From Gordonia asplenii (GTDB lineage Bacteria; Actinomycetota; Actinomycetes; Mycobacteriales; Mycobacteriaceae): a DNA stretch of 64,000 nucleotides. Under the pieces are notes generated by a model, which saw nothing but the letters and a program-made list of their open reading frames with translations, did no database searches and had not been told where the DNA came from. Positions 34,222-42,551 of this stretch are shown here, one piece after another. The stretch's first letter is position 1; each line of letters begins with the position of its first letter. Where the stretch lies: positions 186,001-250,000 of the forward strand of contig NZ_JABBNB010000005.1 of NCBI RefSeq assembly GCF_012933505.1. Reading direction: 5' to 3'. A program made the position numbers and the translations under genes.

Positions 34222-35649
34222 CTACGCTCCGAAGCCCAGCAACGACTTCACTTCGAGGAATTCGCTGAAGGCGTAGTCGCTCCACTCGCGGCCGTTGCCA
34301 CTCTTCTTGTAGCCACCGAAGGGGGCGGCCGGATCGAGGCCCGCCGAGTTCAGCGTGATGGAGCCGGCGCGCAACTTGGCGCCGATGCGGCGGACCTCGT
34401 CGAGGTCGTCACCCGAAACATAGCCAGCCAGACCGTATTCCGTGTCATTGCCGATCTCGATGGCCTCATCGACGGAGTCGTAGCCGATCACCACGAGGAC
34501 CGGACCGAAGACTTCGGTGCGGGCGATCTCCATGTCGTTGGTGACGTTGGTGAACACGGTCGGCTGCACGTAGTACCCGGTCTCGAGGCCCTCCGGGCGA
34601 CCTGCGCCACCGACTACCGGGGTCGCGCCGTCGGCGATGGCGCGTTCGATGAGTCCCTGGATCTTGGTGAACTGCGGCTCCGATACCACCGGGCCGAGTT
34701 TCACCTTGCTCGTCGGGTCGCCGACGGTGATGTCCGCCGCAGCCTCGACGATGGCAGCGGTGACGTCGTCGATTCGGTTGGCGGGCACCAGCATTCGGCT
34801 CGGCGCGTTACACGACTGGCCGGAGTTGACCATCATCGCGGCGACGCCGGCGGCGACGTTGCGGGTCAGCGACTCGTCGTCGAGCAGGATATTGGGGCTC
34901 TTGCCGCCGAGTTCCTGGGCGACGCGCTTGACGGTCGGTGCAGCGTTCTTGGCGACCTCGATGCCGGCGCGGGTAGAGCCGGTGAAGGAGATCAGGTCGA
35001 TGTCGGGATGCGCCGACAGTGCCGACCCGACGCCGGGTCCGTCACCGTTGACGAGGTTGAACACGCCTGCCGGAACGCCCGCGGCGTCGAAGATCTCGGC
35101 GACGATGGCCGCTGAGAACGGTGCGACCTCCGACGGTTTGAGAACCATGGTGCACCCGGTCGCGAGAGCCGGCGCCACCTTGCACATCACCTGGTTCAGC
35201 GGCCAGTTCCAGGGCGTGATGAAACCGCACACGCCGATCGGCTCTTTGACGATGCGTGACGACCCGCGGTCTTCGGAGAAGGAGTAGGTCTCCAACGATG
35301 CCGCCGCGGTCATCAGATGCGCCAGTCCGATCGGCACCTGAGCGGCCTTGGCGAGACCGGCCGGAGCGCCCATCTCCTCGGTGACCGCCGCGGCGAGGTC
35401 GGCGGAACGGTTCTGATATTCGGCGATGATGGCCTGTAGCAAGGCGATTCGGTCCGCGACGCTGGACTGCGACCACGAGTCGAAGGCGCGGCGAGCGGCG
35501 GCGACGGCGGCGTCGACGTCGGCGCTGGTGCCCAGCGCGACCTGTCCGGCCGCCTTCTCGGTAGCGGGGTTGATGACGTCGAGGACATTCAGTTCGCCGA
35601 TCGGGTCGACCCACTGGCCGTCGATGTAGAACTTGGTGATGTCGGGCAT
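34222..35649 (-). CDS. NAD-dependent aldehyde dehydrogenase
   Basis: The 475-residue protein carries the ALDH motifs: ITPWNWPLNQVMCKVAPALATG, FTGSTRAG, QELGGKSPNILLDD with the catalytic Glu, NSGQSCNAPSR with the catalytic Cys and EVFGPVLVV. It oxidises an aldehyde to an acid in the cytoplasm. The specific substrate is not clear. A short AT-rich inverted repeat in its promoter (35682-35699) is a likely operator. The gene is monocistronic. Confidence 0.93.
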   Translation of the reverse strand: MPDITKFYIDGQWVDPIGELNVLDVINPATEKAAGQVALGTSADVDAAVAAARRAFDSWSQSSVADRIALLQAIIAEYQNRSADLAAAVTEEMGAPAGLAKAAQVPIGLAHLMTAAASLETYSFSEDRGSSRIVKEPIGVCGFITPWNWPLNQVMCKVAPALATGCTMVLKPSEVAPFSAAIVAEIFDAAGVPAGVFNLVNGDGPGVGSALSAHPDIDLISFTGSTRAGIEVAKNAAPTVKRVAQELGGKSPNILLDDESLTRNVAAGVAAMMVNSGQSCNAPSRMLVPANRIDDVTAAIVEAAADITVGDPTSKVKLGPVVSEPQFTKIQGLIERAIADGATPVVGGAGRPEGLETGYYVQPTVFTNVTNDMEIARTEVFGPVLVVIGYDSVDEAIEIGNDTEYGLAGYVSGDDLDEVRRIGAKLRAGSITLNSAGLDPAAPFGGYKKSGNGREWSDYAFSEFLEVKSLLGFGA

Positions 35650-35681
35650 GATTCGCTCTCCAGTTGTTGTTGCGTAGATCT

Positions 35682-35699
35682 CTATAACTCTACTTATAG
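35682..35699. promoter_or_regulatory. Inverted repeat CTATAA-N6-TTATAG upstream of aldehyde dehydrogenase
   Basis: CTATAA (35682-35687) and TTATAG (35694-35699) flank CTCTAC, 33 bp upstream of the ATG. It is strikingly AT-rich for this genome. It may be an operator or include the -10 region. Confidence 0.5.
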
Positions 35700-35773
35700 C
35701 GGACCGCGCCGCTCGATGCCACCGTACGCCGACTTCGCCGGTCCGATCGGCGATCCGATCGGCCGGCCGGTGT

Positions 35774-36445
35774 CTACTGAGACGCCAACGGCGCCGCTCC
35801 GCGAGCGTTGAGCATCAACGTCATCTGCGCGATCTCGGTGCCCTGATCGCCGATCATGGCCATCGCCAGTTGTTTGGTCGCCGGCGCCGCGTCGGGTGCG
35901 TTGTAGGCCGCCTGCGCCATCGTCAGTCCACCCTTGTGATGTCGAATCATCAACTGCAAGAAGAAGATCGATGCCGCTGACCCGGACAGTCCGGTGAGTT
36001 TTGCGAGCTCGGCGACACTGGCCATGCCGGGCATCGGCGGTTGATCGCCCGACGACGGCGCGACGGTTGCGGTATGCATATGCCCCGACGTCGTCATCCA
36101 GGACATGGGATGCTCCGACGTCAACGGTTGTCCGAACCAGGTGAGCCAGCCGCGCAGCGTCGACACCTCCGAGAGCTGTTGCGCGATGATCAGCGACGCG
36201 AGATTGCGGGTCTCGGCGTCGGCGCTCGACGGCAACGATCGGGACATCAGGATCGCCTGGTCATGGTGCGCCGACATGTCTTGAGCGAACCCGACGTCGG
36301 TCGACGACGGCGCGGTGATCGGCGGCGTCGACGCCCGATGATGTTCGACGCCGATGCCGACCGCAACCCCTACCGCGACCAAAAGTACTGCGACACAGGC
36401 AGATCCGGCGATGAGAAGCCATCGTCGACGTGGGAAGTCGGCCAT
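35774..36445 (-). CDS. Membrane-anchored DUF305 (four-helix, ferritin-like) protein
   Basis: The 223-residue protein has an N-terminal membrane anchor (about residues 9-31) and the DUF305 duplicated motif: VGFAQDMSAHHDQAILMSRSL and, near the C-terminus, FFLQLMIRHHKGGLTMAQAA. The MxxHHxxA pairs are candidate metal ligands. DUF305 proteins are extracytoplasmic and often linked to copper or metal handling. Its start overlaps the stop of the upstream LVIVD gene by one base (TGATG), so the two are coupled. Confidence 0.88.
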   Translation of the reverse strand: MADFPRRRWLLIAGSACVAVLLVAVGVAVGIGVEHHRASTPPITAPSSTDVGFAQDMSAHHDQAILMSRSLPSSADAETRNLASLIIAQQLSEVSTLRGWLTWFGQPLTSEHPMSWMTTSGHMHTATVAPSSGDQPPMPGMASVAELAKLTGLSGSAASIFFLQLMIRHHKGGLTMAQAAYNAPDAAPATKQLAMAMIGDQGTEIAQMTLMLNARGAAPLASQ

Positions 36446-37992
36446 CAGTCCGAGCCGTGCGTCGACGCCTGGTCGGCGGGCGGGGTGTACACCGACGGGC
36501 TCAACTGCAGCGCCATGAACCCGCCGTCCGCGCAGGTGGTCCACAACTGGCTGCCGTGGAACTCCGGTGGCGAGAAGCACCAGTCGGTGGCCATGTCACC
36601 GCCGACGAGCATTCCGGAACGGGGTCCGAGCATCTTCGGCAGCGACACCTTGCCGTTGGCGATCGACATGCCGAGGCTGAGGAATTCCAGCACCGGCATG
36701 CCGATGATCGACGCCGCGACGTGCGGAGAGTTGGGCAGTTGCGCGATCGTCGCATTCTTCTGAGCGGGCGGGTTGTAGTAACCGATCTCGCGGATCTTGC
36801 CGAGGTCGTGGACGTCGAAGACGCGGATTCCCGACGATTCCCATCCGCAGGCGAGGGCCGTGGGATCGGTGGGGCGATCGACCGCGCAGTAGTGCGGATT
36901 ACTGCCGAACAGCGACCCGCCCGCGCTCGAGCGCAGCAGGGTGTCCTGATTCTTCGGCAGGTTGATCTCCAACTTGATCGACGTGAGGAGCTTGGGGGCG
37001 TCGAGTCGCTCGATGTCGAAGACCTTCACGCCGCCCGACCCGGCCTCGTCGAGGCTGAACAGATGACGCCGGCCGTGATAACTGACCTGGATACTGTGTT
37101 GATTGAGCTGACCGTCGGGCCAGAGATACGCGGCGATGGTGGAGACCTGCGGATATGGCGCTCGACGCTGGACCGCGCTGATGTCGAGCACGGTGATGCC
37201 CGCCATGTTGGACAGGAACATCCGGTTACCGTCGGGGCTGATGCCGAATCCGTGCCCCAGGAAGCTGTGCAGCCCGCTCCAGATGACGGTCGGATTCTGC
37301 GGGTGTGACACGTCGATCGCGGTCAGATGACCGGGGAACACGCCCGACGCCCAATAGGTGCGCCCGTCTGGGGAGAAGCCGCCCTCGTGGGAGGTGAAGG
37401 GCAGCGGCCAGGCGGTTCCGGCGCCCGTGTTGAGGAGCTTCGGATGGGCGCAGTCGGAGACGTCGTACACGGCGAAGAAGCCGCCGCCCCACAGGAACGG
37501 CACCGACGTCGCGGCGAGGAGTTTGCGTTTGTGGTTGACCTTCAGCGACTCCCAGGTGCCGCCGATCATCGCGGGAGCGTCGAGGGATCCCACGATCTTC
37601 GGCCGCCGAGGGTTCGCGGCGTCGACGATCTGCACCCCGCGACGTGCCGCCACCGCGCTGGCCGGGAAGAAGCTGGACGTGTAGCTGCAGTGGTCGCTGG
37701 TCACCGAGACGATCCCGCCGCCGGTGCCGCGAACGTTGCCGAGCTCGGTGATATTGCAGTTGTAGCCTCTGCGGCTGCGGCCGGAATTGCGGTCCTCGGC
37801 GCTGACGTCGCCCTGGATACCGCGTTCGGCGAGGTCACCCGGGCCACACGCGGCCCGTGGTACAGCGGTCTCGGAGATGTATGGGAAGTAGTGATTGCCC
37901 GCCGCGGCGACGCCCACGCCCGCGGTCGACGCAACCAGTGCCGCCACAACGAGAAATCCCCCGAAGAGTGATCGAACCCGGTAAGAACGCAT
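36445..37992 (-). CDS. Secreted LVIVD-repeat beta-propeller protein
   Basis: The 515-residue protein has a signal peptide (about residues 1-32, with ALVASTAGVGVAAA before the mature end). The mature protein has repeated propeller blades of the LVIVD type: GVQIVDAANPRRPKIVGSL, FFAVYDVSDCAHPKLLN, LTAIDVSHPQNPTVIW, GVKVFDIERLDAPKLL and GIRVFDVHDLGKIREIG. Several Cys pairs suggest disulfides. It is probably a surface or periplasmic scaffold or binding protein coupled to the DUF305 protein. The start at ATG 37992 is chosen because the earlier frame lacks a signal-peptide-like N-terminus. Confidence 0.85.
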   Translation of the reverse strand: MRSYRVRSLFGGFLVVAALVASTAGVGVAAAGNHYFPYISETAVPRAACGPGDLAERGIQGDVSAEDRNSGRSRRGYNCNITELGNVRGTGGGIVSVTSDHCSYTSSFFPASAVAARRGVQIVDAANPRRPKIVGSLDAPAMIGGTWESLKVNHKRKLLAATSVPFLWGGGFFAVYDVSDCAHPKLLNTGAGTAWPLPFTSHEGGFSPDGRTYWASGVFPGHLTAIDVSHPQNPTVIWSGLHSFLGHGFGISPDGNRMFLSNMAGITVLDISAVQRRAPYPQVSTIAAYLWPDGQLNQHSIQVSYHGRRHLFSLDEAGSGGVKVFDIERLDAPKLLTSIKLEINLPKNQDTLLRSSAGGSLFGSNPHYCAVDRPTDPTALACGWESSGIRVFDVHDLGKIREIGYYNPPAQKNATIAQLPNSPHVAASIIGMPVLEFLSLGMSIANGKVSLPKMLGPRSGMLVGGDMATDWCFSPPEFHGSQLWTTCADGGFMALQLSPSVYTPPADQASTHGSD

Positions 37993-38213
37993 GCCAACCC
38001 CGATTCTGTGCGGATGCTCGGAGAGCACGCTACGGCAACAGCGCCACCCTGTGGGACGTTTGATCAAATCTGTGTCTTCATCGCGGTCTGTGGTGCGCGT
38101 CATAGGTGCGGTCACAACTGCCTAACATTGCTCGCTCCGATTAGGAGCGGTGCTGTTCAGGCGGCTAACCTCGAAATGTTACTGATGTGATTATTGTGAT
38201 GAAAGAGGCTGCT

Positions 38214-39347
38214 GTGACTAGTCGTCGGATAGGTCGGCGCACGCTGGCCGGAACCGGGTCGGTGCTGGTTGCCGCAGTGTTGGCACTGACCGTCGTCTCG
38301 CCCGGCGCAGCGGATACCGTTCCGGGCGCGCCGACCGCACCCGCGGCACCGACCGCACCCGCGTCGCCGACTGTGCCCGATGCCCCGGATTCACCGACCA
38401 CTCCCGCCGCGTCGACCACCCCGGCGTCGACCCCGCAGGTCAACGCGTCGAAGATCCAGGGAACCATCGAGAGCACCAAGCAGCAGCTGACCGTGCTGGT
38501 GTATTCGGCCTCGATGGACAAGGTCATCCCGGTCAGCGTGCTGCGGCCCAAAGACACCAGCAAGCCGGCCCCGGTGCTCTATCTGCTCAACGGTGCGGGA
38601 GGTGGAGAGGATTCGGCTACGTGGGCCGCCAAGACCGACTACGTGAAATTCTTCGCCGACAAGCAGGTCAACGTGGTGACGCCGATCGGCGGGGCGTTCT
38701 CCTACTACACCGACTGGATCCGCGACGACCCGGTGCTCGGCCGCAACAAGTGGACGACCTTTCTCACCAAGGAACTGCCGCCGCTGATCGACGCGCAGTT
38801 CAACACCACCAAGACGAATGCCATCGCGGGCATCTCGATGGCGGGGACGTCGGTGATGAACCTGGCGGTCGCGGCTCCGAAGCTCTACCGTGCGGTCGCC
38901 GCGTTCAGCGGTTGCGCGCGAACCAGTGACCCGTTGGGGCAGGCCTACATTCGCATGGTCGTCGCCGACCGTGGGCGCGGCGACGTCAACAACATGTGGG
39001 GCCCGCCGGGATCGCTCGACTGGGTGGCCAACGATCCGTATCTCAACGCGTCGCGGCTGCGGAACATGAAGGTGTACATGACCGCCGGCTCGGGACTGCC
39101 CGGACCCAATGACACCCTCACCGCCCCACTGGTGAAGGGGGATCCGATGGTCCTGGCCAACCAGATCGTCGTCGGCGGCGGAATCGAGGCGGTGGTGAAC
39201 CTCTGCACCCGCGAGCTCACCGAGAAGTTCAAGGCGGCCGGTGTTCCGGTGCAAACGACCTTCCGTCCCAACGGAACTCACTCGTGGGCCTACTGGGCGA
39301 CCGATCTGCACAACACCTGGCCAAAGCTAGAGGCCGATCTGAAGTAG
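38214..39347 (+). CDS. Secreted antigen-85-like mycolyltransferase relative with Pro/Ala-rich linker
   Basis: The 377-residue protein begins with a signal peptide and a low-complexity Ala/Pro/Thr linker (TAPAAPTAPASPT). The alpha/beta-hydrolase domain has VVTPIGGAFSYYTDW, RNKWTTFLTKELPPLID, IAGISMAGTSVMNLA with the nucleophile Ser, NNMWGPPGSLDW and GTHSWAYWATDLH with the His. The acid residue position (AGSGLPGPNDT) lacks an obvious Glu. GTG 38214 has AGAGG upstream. The frame is open from 38187. It is closely related to the product at 31302-32378. Confidence 0.87.
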   Translation: MTSRRIGRRTLAGTGSVLVAAVLALTVVSPGAADTVPGAPTAPAAPTAPASPTVPDAPDSPTTPAASTTPASTPQVNASKIQGTIESTKQQLTVLVYSASMDKVIPVSVLRPKDTSKPAPVLYLLNGAGGGEDSATWAAKTDYVKFFADKQVNVVTPIGGAFSYYTDWIRDDPVLGRNKWTTFLTKELPPLIDAQFNTTKTNAIAGISMAGTSVMNLAVAAPKLYRAVAAFSGCARTSDPLGQAYIRMVVADRGRGDVNNMWGPPGSLDWVANDPYLNASRLRNMKVYMTAGSGLPGPNDTLTAPLVKGDPMVLANQIVVGGGIEAVVNLCTRELTEKFKAAGVPVQTTFRPNGTHSWAYWATDLHNTWPKLEADLK

Positions 39348-39358
39348 GGTGCGCCCGA

Positions 39359-39396
39359 CCGTGTCGCGAAATACAAACCGTGTCGCGAAGTACAAA
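39359..39396. repeat. Two 19-bp direct repeats before the terminator
   Basis: CCGTGTCGCGAAATACAAA and CCGTGTCGCGAAGTACAAA follow one another with a 19-bp period, immediately before the bidirectional terminator. They differ at one position. Confidence 0.7.
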
Positions 39397-39428
39397 CAGC
39401 CCCAACACTGTACAAGTGTTGGGGCTGT
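39396..39428. terminator. Bidirectional terminator between mycolyltransferase and kstR
   Basis: A 14-bp perfect stem with arms 39396-39409 and 39415-39428 and loop GTACA lies between two convergent genes, 48 bp after one stop and 15 bp from the other. Confidence 0.88.
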
Positions 39429-39443
39429 CGGTTTCGGTGCGTG

Positions 39444-40115
39444 CTACTTCGATCCGTCCCGTCGGGACCGGCCGTCGAGCAGCAGCTTGATGGTCAGTTC
39501 CAGTCGGTTGGTGACGTCGGTGGCCGAGGCGCGCCGGGTCAGCCATTGCACCAGGTTCGACATCCATACGTCGGAGATGACGCGCGCGATCGCCAGATCC
39601 TCGTCGCCGGGTTCGCCGGTGATCTCGACGATCGCTCCCGCGAAGAGTCGGTCGATGGCGTTGGCGACCTTGTCCACTTCGGCCGCCGCCGATGCGTCGG
39701 CGAACATGAAGGCGCGGGTCATCGCCTCGGTCAGCAACGGGTCGCGTTGCATCGAGAACGTGATCATGTCGAGCACGTGACGCAGGCGTTCGGTCGCCGT
39801 GTCGCCGGGCAGCGACGCGCGGTCGACGCGCGATTCGACGCGCTCGAATTCGCGGGCGAGTGCGGTGACCAGCAAGTGAACCTTCGACGGAAAGTACCGG
39901 TAGAGGGTGCCGACGGCGACGTCGGCTTTCTCGGCGACGGTGCGCATCTGGACGGCGTCGTAGCCGCCCTTGGATGCCAGGGCCAACGTCGCGTCGAGGA
40001 TGCGACGTCGGCGCTCACGCTGAGCGCTGGATCCGACTTCGGCGCCCGCCGGCGCCGAGTCCGTCGCGGGGGCACTGCCCTCGTCGACGCCTGAGTCGGC
40101 TGCGGATCGTGCCAT
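39444..40115 (-). CDS. kstR: KstR-type TetR repressor of sterol catabolism
   Basis: The 223-residue protein strongly resembles KstR of mycobacteria and rhodococci: SSAQRERRRRILDATLALASKG and YDAVQMRTVAEKADVAVG, then LYRYFPSKVHLLV. Downstream are DPLLTEAMTRAFMFADASAA and VISDVWMSNLVQWLTRRASA. KstR represses the upper cholesterol pathway, with a CoA-thioester of a steroid intermediate as ligand. A perfect KstR box is at 40232-40245. Divergent orientation to chsE3 matches M. tuberculosis. Confidence 0.96.
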   Translation of the reverse strand: MARSAADSGVDEGSAPATDSAPAGAEVGSSAQRERRRRILDATLALASKGGYDAVQMRTVAEKADVAVGTLYRYFPSKVHLLVTALAREFERVESRVDRASLPGDTATERLRHVLDMITFSMQRDPLLTEAMTRAFMFADASAAAEVDKVANAIDRLFAGAIVEITGEPGDEDLAIARVISDVWMSNLVQWLTRRASATDVTNRLELTIKLLLDGRSRRDGSK

Positions 40116-40231
40116 GTCGAGTGGTCCTAACTCGCGGTGTGGTTCATGTTGGCGAACCAGCGGTGTCGTAGTTGCGGATAGTCGTGAGAGTTTAAGCCAC
40201 CGCTAGGCAACACTGCACTCTCATGTCATAT

Positions 40232-40245
40232 TAGAACAGGTTCTA
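40232..40245. promoter_or_regulatory. KstR box between kstR and chsE3
   Basis: TAGAACAGGTTCTA matches the KstR consensus TnnAACnnGTTnnA exactly and is fully palindromic except for the central AG. It lies in the divergent spacer, 35 bp before the chsE3 start. Confidence 0.95.
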
Positions 40246-40280
40246 GTTAGCGCCCACAAGAAGAATTGCAGGAAAACTCC

Positions 40281-42500
40281 GTGACAATCGCCACGTCAGC
40301 CGAACAAATCGCGGTCTGCGACGCCATCGCGTCGTGGGCCGCGCGCGCCGAGGCCGCCGCCAGAGTTCGCGCCGACATCGACAAACCTAGCGATTCGTGG
40401 CGGGACCTATGGACGCAACTCGCCGAGCTGGGACTGTTCGGTGCTGCCGTCTCAGAAGAGTCGGGCGGCTTGGGCGCACGTTTCGCCGATACCGCGGCGA
40501 TGGTCGAAGAGTGCGGGCGCCGCATCGTGCCGGGGCCGATCGCGCCGACCGTCGCGGCCGCCGTCGGACTCGGGCTGGTCGACGACGAGCGTGCGGCTCG
40601 GTTGTTGGAGCGGATCATCGGCGGCGAACTCCCCGTGGTCGTGCCCGCCGCCCACTACGGACTGGCGCGCACGCCCGTCGTCGACGACGGTGCCGCCGAC
40701 CTCGGGCTGGTGCCCGGATACGTCGACGACGCCGCGCTGCTCCTCGCCGTCGCGGCGGGTTGGGCGTTGTTACCGCCCGGAGTCGGCACGCGCGACGCGC
40801 AGGCGGTCGAACCGCTCGACGGCACCGTGTCGCTGTCGCGGCTGTCGGTCGCGGGAGTATCGGCCGACGAGCTGATCGACCTGCCCGTCGCCGCCGGTGC
40901 GGCGCTGGCCGCCGCGTTCGCCGCGTACCAGAGCGGTGTAGCCAAGTGGACCCTCGACACCGCCGTCGACTACGCCAAGGTGCGCACGCAGTTCGGCGCG
41001 CCGATCGGATCGTTCCAGGCGGTCAAGCATATCTGCGCCGAAATGCTTTGCCGCAGTGAGCAACTCGCCGCAGCGGCGTGGGATCAGGCCAACGCCGTCG
41101 ATGATCTGCTCGCCGGCGAGGAGTCGGCGATGCAGCAGTGGGAGCTGGCGAACCTCGCCGCGGCGGTACTCGTCGCCGACCTTCCGCTGGCCAACGCCAA
41201 GGATTGCATACAGGTGCTCGGTGGCATCGGATTCACCTTCGAGCACGACGCTCATCTGTACCTTCGGTCGGCGCTGGCAGCACGTGCGGTGCTCGGCGGT
41301 GCCGAGCGCGAACGCGTCGCACTCGGGCGGTCGGCGACCGAGGGCCGACGGCGCCGCTTCGAGGTGGACTTGTCGGCTGTCGAGTCACAGCGCGACGACG
41401 TGCGTGCGACCATCGCGGCCATCGCACGTCTGGATGACCCGGCGGATCGTCGAAAAGCCTTGGCCGCCAGCGGATACCTCACACCACACTGGCCGGTGCC
41501 GTACGGACTGGGGGCCGATCCGGCGCTACAGCTCCTGATCGACGCCGAGTTGGAGAGGGCCGGCGTCGTACGTCCCGATCTCGTCATCGCGGGCTGGGCC
41601 ATCCCGACGATCCTCGAGCACGGGACAGCGGCGCAGCGCGATCGGTTCGTCGCCGACACCCTGGCCGGCGATATCGTCTGGTGCCAGCTGTTCTCCGAAC
41701 CCGAAGCGGGATCCGATCTCGCATCGTTGCGTACCAAGGCGATTCGTGCCGAAGGGCCGCAGGGCGAGCGCGGCTGGAAGTTGTCCGGGCAGAAGATCTG
41801 GACCTCGGCGGCGCATACCGCGCAGTGGGCGGTGTGTCTGGCGCGAACCGATTCCTGGGCGAGCGCAACGACGGGGGAACCACGCGCCAAGCACAAGGGC
41901 ATCACCTACTTCCTCGTCGACATGGCCTCGCCGGGCATCGACGTCCGACCGCTACGCGAACTCACCGGACGCGCCCTGTTCAACGAGGTCTTCCTCGACG
42001 AGGTCTTCGTGCCCGACGAGTGCGTCGTCGGCGAGGTCGACGCCGGCTGGCGGCTGGCGCGCACGACGCTGGCCAACGAGCGCGTCGCGATGGGCGGGTC
42101 GGGCCTCGGCAAGGAGATGGATGCCCTGCTGAGTCAGGTCGCCGACGCCGAGTTGACCGATGGGCAGTTCGCCGAACTCGGCACGCTCGTCGCCGACGCT
42201 CACAATGGCCGGGCCCTCGACGCTCGGGCCGTGACGCAGAGCCTCGATCGGGCGAGCGGAGCGGCGGGGTCGTCGACGATCGACCCGGGTGCGGTGTCGA
42301 GTGTGCGCAAGCTGATCGGCGTCACTCATCGGCAGTCGGTACCCGACCTGGCGCTGCGCTTGCTCGGCGTCGACGGCATCGCGGCGTCGGCGGCGTCGGA
42401 CACGTTCCTGCTCAATCGGTGCCTGTCGATCGCGGGCGGTACCACGCAGATTCTGAAAACCGCTGCCGCCGAACGCATTCTGGGCTTGCCTCGCGGGTGA
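40281..42500 (+). CDS. fadE34: Acyl-CoA dehydrogenase FadE34/ChsE3-like (two-domain)
   Basis: The 739-residue protein is a tandem of two acyl-CoA dehydrogenase domains, as in mycobacterial FadE34 (ChsE3). The first half carries FGAPIGSFQAVKHICAEM and QVLGGIGFTFEHDAHLYLRSA. The second carries QLFSEPEAGSDLASL, GQKIWTSAAHTAQWAVCLART and RCLSIAGGTTQIL. It introduces a double bond into sterol side-chain CoA thioesters. Divergence from kstR with a KstR box supports the assignment. GTG 40281 follows an AGGAAA site. A TTG at 40266 is also in frame. Confidence 0.92.
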   Translation: MTIATSAEQIAVCDAIASWAARAEAAARVRADIDKPSDSWRDLWTQLAELGLFGAAVSEESGGLGARFADTAAMVEECGRRIVPGPIAPTVAAAVGLGLVDDERAARLLERIIGGELPVVVPAAHYGLARTPVVDDGAADLGLVPGYVDDAALLLAVAAGWALLPPGVGTRDAQAVEPLDGTVSLSRLSVAGVSADELIDLPVAAGAALAAAFAAYQSGVAKWTLDTAVDYAKVRTQFGAPIGSFQAVKHICAEMLCRSEQLAAAAWDQANAVDDLLAGEESAMQQWELANLAAAVLVADLPLANAKDCIQVLGGIGFTFEHDAHLYLRSALAARAVLGGAERERVALGRSATEGRRRRFEVDLSAVESQRDDVRATIAAIARLDDPADRRKALAASGYLTPHWPVPYGLGADPALQLLIDAELERAGVVRPDLVIAGWAIPTILEHGTAAQRDRFVADTLAGDIVWCQLFSEPEAGSDLASLRTKAIRAEGPQGERGWKLSGQKIWTSAAHTAQWAVCLARTDSWASATTGEPRAKHKGITYFLVDMASPGIDVRPLRELTGRALFNEVFLDEVFVPDECVVGEVDAGWRLARTTLANERVAMGGSGLGKEMDALLSQVADAELTDGQFAELGTLVADAHNGRALDARAVTQSLDRASGAAGSSTIDPGAVSSVRKLIGVTHRQSVPDLALRLLGVDGIAASAASDTFLLNRCLSIAGGTTQILKTAAAERILGLPRG

Positions 42501-42520
42501 CTCCGGCTTTCTGATACAAC

Positions 42521-42534
42521 TAGAACAGGTTCTA
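42521..42534 (+). promoter_or_regulatory. KstR box upstream of chsE1-chsE2
   Basis: TAGAACAGGTTCTA, identical to the box at 40232, sits between chsE3 and the fused chsE gene, 17 bp before its start codon and just upstream of the TAGGAGG ribosome binding site. Confidence 0.95.
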
Positions 42535-42551
42535 ATTTCTTAGGAGGCAGG

